64,000 bases of DNA, taken from positions 21,363-85,362 of the forward strand of contig BIFP01000003.1 in the NCBI GenBank assembly GCA_005402585.1. The letters run 5' to 3'. The notes below the pieces were generated by a model. It was not told the origin of the DNA. It was given only the letters and a program-made list of their open reading frames with translations, and did not search any database. The stretch's first letter is position 1; each line of letters begins with the position of its first letter. Positions 49,458-57,626 of this stretch are shown here, piece after piece. The DNA is from Micromonosporaceae bacterium KJ-029. GTDB taxonomy: Bacteria > Actinomycetota > Actinomycetes > Mycobacteriales > Micromonosporaceae. The position numbers and the translations under genes are program-made.

Positions 49458-50954
49458 ATGCCCAACGACAACTCCAACCTCCTGCCCTCCGTCCGCTCGT
49501 TCCTCTCCTCCCCCAAGCAGATGCTCATCGACGGCGAGTGGGTGGATGCCAAGGACGGCAAGACCTTCGCGACCGTGAACCCCTCGACCGAGGAAGTCCT
49601 CGTCGACGTGGCCCAGGGATCCGCGTTGGACGTCGACCGTGCGGTCGCTGCCGCGCGTGCCGCCTTCGAGGAGCCGTCGCCGTGGTCGCGCATGACGCCG
49701 CGCGAGCGCTCCCACCTGCTGTGGCGCATCGGTGACCTGATCGAGGCCCACGCTGACGAGTTCGCCCAGCTCGAGGCGCTGGACAACGGCAAACGGGTCA
49801 CCGCCGCCCGGGACGGGGACGTGGCCGTCGCCGCGGAGCTGTTCCGCTACTTCGCCGGTTGGGCCACCAAGATGGAGGGCACCACCATCCCGATGTCGGT
49901 GCCGGGCCGCTCGTTCCACGCCTACACGCGCCGTGAGCCGGTCGGTGTCGTCGCGGCCATCGTGCCGTGGAACTTCCCCCTCCTCATGGCCTGCTTCAAG
50001 ATCGTCCCCGCGATCACCGCAGGCAACACGGTCGTCCTCAAGCCGGCCGAGCAGACCCCCTTGAGCGCACTCCGCCTGGGCGAACTGCTGCTGGAGGCCG
50101 GTCTCCCCGCCGGCGTCGTCAACGTCGTGCCCGGCTACGGCGACACCGGTGCGGCGCTGGTCGAGCACCCGGGAGTGGACAAGGTCGCGTTCACCGGCAG
50201 CACCGAGGTCGGCAAGAAGATCGCCGCCGCGGCGTCCGGCAACCTCAAGAAGGTCTCTCTCGAACTCGGCGGGAAGGCGCCCAACATCGTCTTCGCTGAC
50301 GCCGACCTCGACGCTGCGGTGGCGGGTGCCGTCCTCGGCGGCTACTTCAACGAGGGACAGTGCTGCGTCAACGGGTCGCGACTGTACGTCCAGCGTGCGG
50401 TCTTCGAGCAGGTCGTCGACGGGGTGGCGGCCGCCGCACGCGCCATCAGGGTCGGCGACGGATTCGACGCAAGCTCGGACATGGGCCCGCTCGTCTCGCA
50501 GGAGCAGCACGAGAAGGTGCTGTCCTACATCCGCGGCGCCGTCGACCAGGGCGCCGTGCTCAACGCCGGCAGCGCCGACGCCGCCCGCGAACGCGGCTAC
50601 TTCGTCACGCCAACCCTGATCACGTCCGTCACCGAGGCGATGTCGGTCCAGACCGACGAGATCTTCGGTCCCGTGGTGACCGCGGTGCCGTTCGACACCG
50701 AGGACGAGGTCGTTGCGGCCGCCAACAACACCGTCTACGGCCTGGCGGCCGGAGTCTGGTCGCGCGACCTCGGTACCGCCCACCGCGTCGGAGCACGGCT
50801 GAGGGCCGGAACGGTCTGGCTCAACACCTGGCACGCCGATGACGTCACGTTGCCGCGCGGTGGTTTCAAGCAGTCCGGGTGGGGCCGTGAACTCGGGTCG
50901 TTCGGCCTGGACGACTACACCGAGCTCAAGACGGTCATCGCCGAACTCCGGTGA
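49458..50954 (+). CDS. NAD(P)-dependent aldehyde dehydrogenase
   Basis: A 498-residue class-3-fold aldehyde dehydrogenase. Catalytic Cys is in NEGQCCVNGSR, the general-base Glu in SLELGGKAPNIVF, cofactor segment in AIVPWNFPLLMACFKIVPAITAGNTVVLKPAEQTP and FTGSTEVGKKI. The sequence matches betaine/phenylacetaldehyde-type ALDHs. As the last gene of the kdu-ABC operon it may oxidise an aldehyde from the imported sugar (for example L-lactaldehyde or an aldose); the substrate is not determined. GAAAGG precedes ATG 49458. Confidence 0.93.
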   Translation: MPNDNSNLLPSVRSFLSSPKQMLIDGEWVDAKDGKTFATVNPSTEEVLVDVAQGSALDVDRAVAAARAAFEEPSPWSRMTPRERSHLLWRIGDLIEAHADEFAQLEALDNGKRVTAARDGDVAVAAELFRYFAGWATKMEGTTIPMSVPGRSFHAYTRREPVGVVAAIVPWNFPLLMACFKIVPAITAGNTVVLKPAEQTPLSALRLGELLLEAGLPAGVVNVVPGYGDTGAALVEHPGVDKVAFTGSTEVGKKIAAAASGNLKKVSLELGGKAPNIVFADADLDAAVAGAVLGGYFNEGQCCVNGSRLYVQRAVFEQVVDGVAAAARAIRVGDGFDASSDMGPLVSQEQHEKVLSYIRGAVDQGAVLNAGSADAARERGYFVTPTLITSVTEAMSVQTDEIFGPVVTAVPFDTEDEVVAAANNTVYGLAAGVWSRDLGTAHRVGARLRAGTVWLNTWHADDVTLPRGGFKQSGWGRELGSFGLDDYTELKTVIAELR

Positions 50955-51036
50955 CGGCCACCGCCATCCAGCTATTTCCCCATTGGAGTACCGCAAGCCT
51001 ACGAATTCACGCCAAGCCCGAGACAAGGGGTGTCAG

Positions 51037-54000
51037 ATGAAAGTGCTTCGCAGACCTGTTCGCATGCGTGTGGTCGAGCGCCTCCGGCGGTTGTTCACGC
51101 GCTTCGTCGTGCTCGTGGTGGCGCTGGGCGTCTCGCTGTCGACGTTCGCGTCGGCCGCACCCGCTGCCGCGGCACCCGCCACGGCGGCGCAGGACGGGAT
51201 CCTCAGGGTGCTCCTGTTCTACAAGTCCAACTTCCACGCCTCACATGTGCAGGCTCGCGAGGCGGTTCGCAGTCTCGCCAACGAACTCTCGGTCGAGTAC
51301 GGCCAGCCGGTGGAGATCGAGGAGACGGACAACGCCGCGGCGTTCACCACCGGGAACCTTGCCACCAAGGACGCGGTGGTCTTCGCCCAGACCGGCGGCG
51401 TGCTCTTCAACACGGCTCAGCGCGAGGCGCTCGAGCAGTACATCCGAGGCGGCGGCGGCTACATGGGCCTGCACTACGCGGGCTGGTCGGTCGGACAGAG
51501 CGAGCATGACGTCAACGAGTTCTACGCTCGTCTCGTCGGCGCCGCCTCCGAAGGTCACCCCGAGAATCCCGCCGTCCGCCCCGGTCGGGTGGTCGTGCGC
51601 GACACCAACCACCCGCTGACCCAGGGGCTGGCCGCCTCCCACACGCGCAGCGACGAGTGGTACGACTGGTTGGTCAATCCCGCGCAGAACGTGCGGACGC
51701 TGCTCAGCGTGGACGAGTCGTCCTACTCGCCGGCCGTCGGGCGACAGGGCACCACGCACCCGGTCACCTGGTGTCAGGAGATCGACAACGGTCGGTCGTG
51801 GTATAGCTCGATGGGCCACGAGGGCAGCCACTACAGCGAGTCATACATGCGGACGCAGATGCGTCACGGGCTGGCCTTCGCCGCCGGCCTGCTTGCCGCG
51901 GACTGCTCGCCACCGCGCAAGGACGTGCAGGGCTCCTGGGGCGGCGTCGTCCCGTGGCCGCTGATGCCGATCAACGCGTCCCTGACCGCGGAGGGTCTGG
52001 TCCAGAGCTTCGGCAGCGTCGGCGGCTGGGGCACCGACACCACGCCCTACGACTGGACCGGAAACAGCACGGTCACTCAGGGCGGCCAGTTCGAGACAGA
52101 CGTGTGGGACCCGGACGAGCCGCGGAACCTTGGCAACCTGCACGATCACATCGTCCCGAACAACACCTACACCGACCTGTTCTGTTCGATGCAGGTGCAG
52201 AACCCCCACCACCGTACGGTGATGACGATGGGTGGCGACGACAGCCTCGGCACCAACGACCCGGTCAACGCCGCGATCGGCGTGACCAGTTTCTCGACGA
52301 AGACCGGTCTGGTCGACGAGGCGCCGATGCACTACCCGCGCTGGTACCCCACGGCGACCACCATGCCCAACGGCGACATCGCCGTCCAGGGCGGCAGCGT
52401 GCGCGGCGTCAGCGGCCCCGGGGTGACCACTCCGGAGCTATACAGCCCCAACGAGGGTGCCGGTTGGCGCCTGCTCACGGGTGCGCAGAGCTCGGCCGCC
52501 TACGGCGACACCGAGAACCGCTGGTGGTACCCACGCGCCTTCGTGGCGCCGGGTAGCGGCAACCTGTTCAACATCAGCGGCACCCAGATGTTCGAGCTCG
52601 ACCCCTACGCGAACGACGGCAAGGGCAAGGTGACCCTTCGCGGCACGGTGCCTTCGGCGATCGCCGACCAGGGCTCCGACCTCGGCCGCCCGGTGGGTGC
52701 GACCTCTTCGGCGGTCATGTACCAGCCCGGCAAGATCCTGCAGGTCGGTGGCGGTGGCTGGTCGAACGGGGGCGGTGGCCAGGGTGCGCGCGCTGGGCTC
52801 ACCATCGACATCACCGACGGTACGGAAAGCCCGGTCGTCAAGGCCACCAAGCCGATGCAGTACCACCGGCACTGGTCGACCGCGACGCTGATGCCCGACG
52901 GCAACGTGATCGTCACCGGCGGTGGCGCGGGAAACAACAACAACGACCGCTACGTCACCAACGCGGAGATCTGGGACGCCGCGACCGGTGAGTGGGCGAC
53001 CGTGGAGGTGCCGTACGAGCACGCCCGGCTCTACCACTCCATCGCCCTGCTGCTCCCCGACGGCCGGGTGATGATCGGTGGCGGTGGCGCCCCGGGCCCG
53101 CGCAACTACACCGACGTGGAGTTCTACTCGCCGGCGTACCTGTTCGACGGCGACGAACTCGCCGTGCGGCCGGAGATCACCGATGCTCCTGCCGAGATCG
53201 GCTACAACGGGACGTTCCAGATCACCGCGGACAGTCCGGTCTCCCGGGTGACGTTGGTCCGTAACGGGTCGGTGACGCACGGCTTCAACAACGACCAGCG
53301 GTTCCAGGAACTGGAGTTCACCCAGAGCGGCGACACCCTCACGGTCGCCGCGCCGGACGACGCGACCTACGCGCCGCCGGGTGCCTACATGGTGTTCGTG
53401 TTCAACGAGCACGGAACCCCCTCCAAGGCCGCGATGCTCAACATCGACCCCGAGGTCGAGATGGATCAGCGGACGCCGCACGTGGTGGACCAGTTCGAGT
53501 ACCCCCGGGTGCCCACCTCGTGGCGGTCCGGGACGTTCCCCAACGTGACCGACGTCGCCGCGGGTGACGGCCGGATGGCTCCCTGGAGCGTGGACAACGG
53601 CCCGGTGCAGTTGGTCCGTGGTGCCGCCAGCACGAACGGTGGCCTGGGAGTCGTCGGCACTCACCTCTCACTGGGTACGACCGCGAAGATCGAGCGCCAG
53701 ATCCAGGGCCTGGATCCCGGCCGGGAGTACCGGATCTCCTTGCGCTACGCACGGGACAGTCGCGCGCCGGGCAGCGCCGGTGACGCGATCACCGGTTTGT
53801 CGATCGGCTCCTTGGCGGCGTCGATCAGTGCGGGTACGGATACTCCGTCGCAGAGCAGCCAGGCGGTCACGTTCGGCACGTACGTCGGCACCTTCACCGC
53901 GTCGAAGCGCTCCGAGTCCCTGACTCTCGCGGGTACCGGTGGCGCCGGCATGATGGTTGACGACCTCGTCATCATCGGCGTCGATCCGGGCCTGAACGAC

Positions 54001-55968
54001 GTCCCGATCCACTACGAGTTCGAGGAGGGCTCCGGTACGTCGGCGGCCAACACCGGCACCCGCCACTCCGTCGGCGCGGCCAAGCTGCGGGGCGGAGCCG
54101 GATGGTCCAAGGACGGCGTGTTCGGATCCGCGCTGGACCTGTCCGGCACCCAGGGCGACTTCGTCGACCTGCCCGACAACCTGCTTCAGGGCGCCACGGA
54201 CTTCTCGGTGTCGATGTGGGCCAAGATCAACGAACGGAAGGCCTGGATGCCGCTGTTCCAGGTCGGCAACGGAGCCGGCGGCCCCGGCCTCGGTCAGGGG
54301 TACTTCCAGATCCAGTCCGACACCCGGACCAATGGACGCACCGGGCTGGCCGCGACCTTCAAGGAACCGGGGAAGGCGCTGGAGGAGCGGATCCTGTTGG
54401 ACAGCAATACCGATCTGACCCCGGGTGCCTGGTCCCACGTGGCCTTCACCCGCGAAGGTACGGTCGGCACGCTGTATCTCGATGGACAGAAGATCGCGAG
54501 TCGCTCCGACCTCACCCTCGGACTGCCGCAGGTCGGTAACCAGACGGACAACTTCCTCGGCAAGAACGGTTATCCCGACGACCCGCTCGCCGGTCAGATG
54601 GACGAGGTCCGCATCTACACCTCAGCGATCAGCGCAGCGGATGTGGCAGCGCTGTACGACGATGGTGCGGCACTGCGTACCACCACGACGGTCTCCGTCG
54701 ACCCGCAGTCGCCGTCTCCGTTCGGTGAGCCGCTGAGCGTCTCGACCACGGTCAAGGATGCGAACGGCGAGTCCGCTGCCGGCAGCGTAGAACTGTGGGT
54801 GGCCGGCGCCCGCGTGGGCACGGCGGTGGACCTGGTCGCCGGGTCCGCGACGTTCCCCAAGCTCACCTTGAACCGCGGTGACCACGAGCTTGAGGTCCGA
54901 TACCTGCCCGCCGACGGCTGGCGTGCCTCCTCGGCCGCCGTCGTCCACACGGTCGACCGTCCGGCGCCGGGCGAAGGCGTGCCCATCCGCTACACCTTCA
55001 ACGAGGGCTCCGGGAACACGGCCGCGAACACCGGCTACGACACGTCGATCGGCAACGCCCAGCTGCTCGGGTCCACTGGGTTCACTCCGAACGGCAAGTT
55101 CGGTAGCGCGGCTAACCTGCCCGGCGGTAGCCCAACCAGTGGCAACCACATCAAGCTGCCGGACAACATCGCACAGGACTTCGACGAGGAGTTCTCGGTG
55201 TCGGTGTGGGCCCACCCACGGTCCTTGCCGAACTGGGTACCACTGCTCCAGATCGGTGACAGCACAGACACCTTCTTCGTGCTGCAGTCCTCGACCCAGG
55301 CTGCCGGGGCCACCGGGTTCGCCGCCACGTTCAAGGCGCCCGGCACCCCGAGCAGCGCGCAAGAGCGACTGTGGCTGGGCGCGGGCAACGACCTGCCCCT
55401 GAACAAGTGGACGCACGTGGTGTTCACCATGAGCGGTTCGACCGGGCGGATCTACTTCGACGGCGAACTGAAGGCCACGCGCACCGACTTCACGGTCGGC
55501 ATCGGCGACGTCGGGATCAACGGAGCCACCACCGCCAACTTCATCGGTGGTATCAGCTTCGCCGACCAGAGGTTCAACGGCATGGTCGATGAATTCCAGA
55601 TGTTCGGCCACGAGTTGTCCCGTGCCGAGATTCAGAAGCTGTTCGAGGGTGAGCCCGAGTTGCCGGTCGAGGTCACCGCGCAGGCGCGGTGCATCGCCGG
55701 CAAGGCGTACGTGGCGGTGCAGGCGCGCAACGACCACAACGCGGCGGTGGACATCACGCTGGAGTCCACGTACGGCCAGCGTTCCTTCGCGAACGTCGCG
55801 CCGGGCGGGAACGCGTATCAGTCGTTCGCCACGCGGGTGGCGTCGGTCCCGGCTGGTTCGGTGACGGTCCGGGTCACCGGGTCGGTTGACGGCCGGCAAG
55901 TGACGAATGTCCTCACCGCGGGATACGCCGGTCTCAACTGCGCCGCCGATCCCCGTCAAGCCCAGTAA
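51037..55968 (+). CDS. Secreted ThuA / galactose-oxidase-like copper radical oxidase / LamG multidomain protein
   Basis: A 1,643-residue exported protein. Signal peptide about 1-50; ThuA-like domain 54-285; seven-bladed kelch plus early-set (DUF1929) domain of the galactose/glyoxal oxidase type 300-800; jelly-roll 810-985; LamG-like 989-1205; bacterial Ig-like 1210-1305; second LamG 1315-1540; C-terminal beta domain to the end. All copper-radical-oxidase active-site residues appear: Cys383 in DLFCSMQV, Tyr437 in RWYPTATT, Tyr666 and His667 in RLYHSIALLLPDG, His748 in VTHGFNND. It probably binds polysaccharide through the LamG modules and oxidises alcohol or aldehyde groups to make H2O2. ATG 51037 follows AAGGGG. 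It starts 82 bp after the ALDH gene and may belong to the same regulon. Confidence 0.9.
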   Translation: MKVLRRPVRMRVVERLRRLFTRFVVLVVALGVSLSTFASAAPAAAAPATAAQDGILRVLLFYKSNFHASHVQAREAVRSLANELSVEYGQPVEIEETDNAAAFTTGNLATKDAVVFAQTGGVLFNTAQREALEQYIRGGGGYMGLHYAGWSVGQSEHDVNEFYARLVGAASEGHPENPAVRPGRVVVRDTNHPLTQGLAASHTRSDEWYDWLVNPAQNVRTLLSVDESSYSPAVGRQGTTHPVTWCQEIDNGRSWYSSMGHEGSHYSESYMRTQMRHGLAFAAGLLAADCSPPRKDVQGSWGGVVPWPLMPINASLTAEGLVQSFGSVGGWGTDTTPYDWTGNSTVTQGGQFETDVWDPDEPRNLGNLHDHIVPNNTYTDLFCSMQVQNPHHRTVMTMGGDDSLGTNDPVNAAIGVTSFSTKTGLVDEAPMHYPRWYPTATTMPNGDIAVQGGSVRGVSGPGVTTPELYSPNEGAGWRLLTGAQSSAAYGDTENRWWYPRAFVAPGSGNLFNISGTQMFELDPYANDGKGKVTLRGTVPSAIADQGSDLGRPVGATSSAVMYQPGKILQVGGGGWSNGGGGQGARAGLTIDITDGTESPVVKATKPMQYHRHWSTATLMPDGNVIVTGGGAGNNNNDRYVTNAEIWDAATGEWATVEVPYEHARLYHSIALLLPDGRVMIGGGGAPGPRNYTDVEFYSPAYLFDGDELAVRPEITDAPAEIGYNGTFQITADSPVSRVTLVRNGSVTHGFNNDQRFQELEFTQSGDTLTVAAPDDATYAPPGAYMVFVFNEHGTPSKAAMLNIDPEVEMDQRTPHVVDQFEYPRVPTSWRSGTFPNVTDVAAGDGRMAPWSVDNGPVQLVRGAASTNGGLGVVGTHLSLGTTAKIERQIQGLDPGREYRISLRYARDSRAPGSAGDAITGLSIGSLAASISAGTDTPSQSSQAVTFGTYVGTFTASKRSESLTLAGTGGAGMMVDDLVIIGVDPGLNDVPIHYEFEEGSGTSAANTGTRHSVGAAKLRGGAGWSKDGVFGSALDLSGTQGDFVDLPDNLLQGATDFSVSMWAKINERKAWMPLFQVGNGAGGPGLGQGYFQIQSDTRTNGRTGLAATFKEPGKALEERILLDSNTDLTPGAWSHVAFTREGTVGTLYLDGQKIASRSDLTLGLPQVGNQTDNFLGKNGYPDDPLAGQMDEVRIYTSAISAADVAALYDDGAALRTTTTVSVDPQSPSPFGEPLSVSTTVKDANGESAAGSVELWVAGARVGTAVDLVAGSATFPKLTLNRGDHELEVRYLPADGWRASSAAVVHTVDRPAPGEGVPIRYTFNEGSGNTAANTGYDTSIGNAQLLGSTGFTPNGKFGSAANLPGGSPTSGNHIKLPDNIAQDFDEEFSVSVWAHPRSLPNWVPLLQIGDSTDTFFVLQSSTQAAGATGFAATFKAPGTPSSAQERLWLGAGNDLPLNKWTHVVFTMSGSTGRIYFDGELKATRTDFTVGIGDVGINGATTANFIGGISFADQRFNGMVDEFQMFGHELSRAEIQKLFEGEPELPVEVTAQARCIAGKAYVAVQARNDHNAAVDITLESTYGQRSFANVAPGGNAYQSFATRVASVPAGSVTVRVTGSVDGRQVTNVLTAGYAGLNCAADPRQAQ

Positions 55969-55991
55969 CGACAGAAGCTACGGAGCATCGC

Positions 55992-56624
55992 ATGAACACA
56001 TCGAGACGTAGGCGGCTGCTCGCGGCGGGTGCCGGTGGTGCACTCCTGGCCGGGGCGGTGGCGCTGCCGTCGCCGGCGTTGGCCGAGCCGGGTGACGACG
56101 CCGAAGTGCAGGTCACGGTCGACATCGAGGAGATCAGGGAGCCGGGTGTGCTCGCCATGTCGATCGCGGGTGACTCGGTGGCGTTGTCGGAGGACGGTTC
56201 GACGCTGCTGGTGCGTCAGTTCGTCGGTACGTTGCCGACGGTGACGGTGACCGACACCCGTACGGCGGACGAGGTGCCCGAAGGTGCTGCGTGGGCGGTG
56301 TTGGGTAGCGCGACCGACTTCGTCGGTGGTGCCGGTCAGGAACCGATCGGTGCCGGCCATCTGGGATGGAAGCCGCGCCTGATCGACGGTGATGACAACG
56401 GTCTGGTTGCCGAGGGCGAGGAGGTGGTGACGGTTCTCGACGAGCCGACGCAGCCGGGTAACAACGTGGGTCTGGTCGACCAGGAGTTGTTGGTCTCGAC
56501 GTTCGACTCGGGTGCGGTGGCCGGTGGCGAGTACGCGGTCAACGCCGACCTGTTCCTGCGGACCCCGGCTGACGTCGCGGCCGGTGCGTACACCTCGACG
56601 TTGACCCTGTCCCTGTTCGAGTAG
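55992..56624 (+). CDS. Secreted WxL-like surface protein of unknown function
   Basis: A 210-residue exported protein. The N-terminus MNTSRRRRLLAAGAGGALLAGAVALPSPALA is a signal peptide with four Arg, possibly a twin-arginine type. The mature part is acidic and beta-rich: QVTVDIEEI, then TVTVTDTRT, then GAAWAVLGSATDFVG, GHLGWKPRLID and a final AGAYTSTLTLSLFE. The TVTDTR, W-V, LGW and terminal LTLSL order resembles WxL surface domains of Gram-positive bacteria, but this is only a pattern similarity. It lies 23 bp after the oxidase gene, likely co-transcribed. Confidence 0.75.
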   Translation: MNTSRRRRLLAAGAGGALLAGAVALPSPALAEPGDDAEVQVTVDIEEIREPGVLAMSIAGDSVALSEDGSTLLVRQFVGTLPTVTVTDTRTADEVPEGAAWAVLGSATDFVGGAGQEPIGAGHLGWKPRLIDGDDNGLVAEGEEVVTVLDEPTQPGNNVGLVDQELLVSTFDSGAVAGGEYAVNADLFLRTPADVAAGAYTSTLTLSLFE

Positions 56625-56630
56625 GAGACC

Positions 56631-56660
56631 GGTGGGGGCCGCCGCACGGCGGCCCCCACC
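56631..56660 (+). terminator. Strong hairpin terminator
   Basis: GGTGGGGGCCGCC pairs perfectly with GGCGGCCCCCACC around a 4-nt loop, 7 bp after the stop of the secreted WxL-like gene. It should end the transcript that carries the copper-radical oxidase. Confidence 0.88.
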
Positions 56661-56919
56661 ACTCCCCTGCGTCGTCGGCGGAACCGCCAGCCCGACGGCG
56701 CCCGTGTGCTTGTCCCGGACCGGAAGTAGCGGGACGATGCTCGGGGGTCTTGGTCCGAACCGTACCCGCCGGTCCCTGGCGCCCTTGCCGTGGAAGTGCA
56801 CCAACTACATGTTCAGGTCGATAGCGGTCATTAGGAGCTGCCGACCTCGGACAGGCGAGCGACGGTTCAGCCTGATCAGTGCCCAATTACCACCTCGACC
56901 GGAACAGGAACGGAATCGA

Positions 56920-57351
56920 GTGCGACGAGCAGGGTCTGGCGACAACGAAAAGCCGGTCGCTGGACGCGGCGACGAGCCGGACGCCGGCGCGCGTGACACC
57001 GCTGACCGGGGCCTGGTGACACCGACCAGGAGCCGGTCGGCCGCGAACCGCTTCTTCGCGTACCTGGTCATGCTCGGCTGGCACGGCCTGGTGATCATTG
57101 CGTACTTCGTCCTCCTCGAGCAGCTATCTGGAGTGAGGGAGTCGGGGGGCAACTCACCGCAGGAAGACATGCTGATTCTCGGGGTCTACGTCGGTGCACC
57201 GGCACTTCTCTGCACCCTGCTGGTTGGTCTGATCCTGCTCCGGAGGCTCCTGGCGAGAAGCCGGATCAGCTCGGCGATTGTGCTCGGCACCGCCGCCGCG
57301 TCACCGACGCTCCTGTTCGTGGCGGCGGTCGCTGGCCCCGTCCTGCGTTGA
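56920..57351 (+). CDS. Small membrane protein, unknown function
   Basis: About 143 residues from the GTG at 56920; the true start is uncertain, because the frame is open back to the terminator at 56.63 kb. The first 45 residues are polar and charged (EKPVAGRGDEPDAGARDTADRG). Three hydrophobic helices follow: FFAYLVMLGWHGLVIIAYFVLL, MLILGVYVGAPALLCTLLVGLILL and SAIVLGTAAASPTLLFVAAVAGPVL. No family is recognised. The 296 bp between 56624 and this start hold the terminator and nothing else clear. Confidence 0.55.
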   Translation: MRRAGSGDNEKPVAGRGDEPDAGARDTADRGLVTPTRSRSAANRFFAYLVMLGWHGLVIIAYFVLLEQLSGVRESGGNSPQEDMLILGVYVGAPALLCTLLVGLILLRRLLARSRISSAIVLGTAAASPTLLFVAAVAGPVLR

Positions 57352-57626
57352 GAATCACTCCCGCCCGTCGACCTGCTCAGCCCCGGATGGCACCGGGCCA
57401 ATGCCGATGCGACGGCGCCTGAGATCCGTCCGCCGAAATGCACCCGCCGGAATTCACCCGCTGGGATCGATACCAGAAATACGGGCCGCAAAGGTCACCG
57501 GAATCGGCAGGCGACGCGGCGAGAAACCCACGCCAGAGCGCATCGACATGGCCACAATGCGTGGCGCGCGGATATGGTTGCGATCCCAATCCCAACGAAG
57601 TCCCGCCCCCACCCCCGGAGTTCCGG

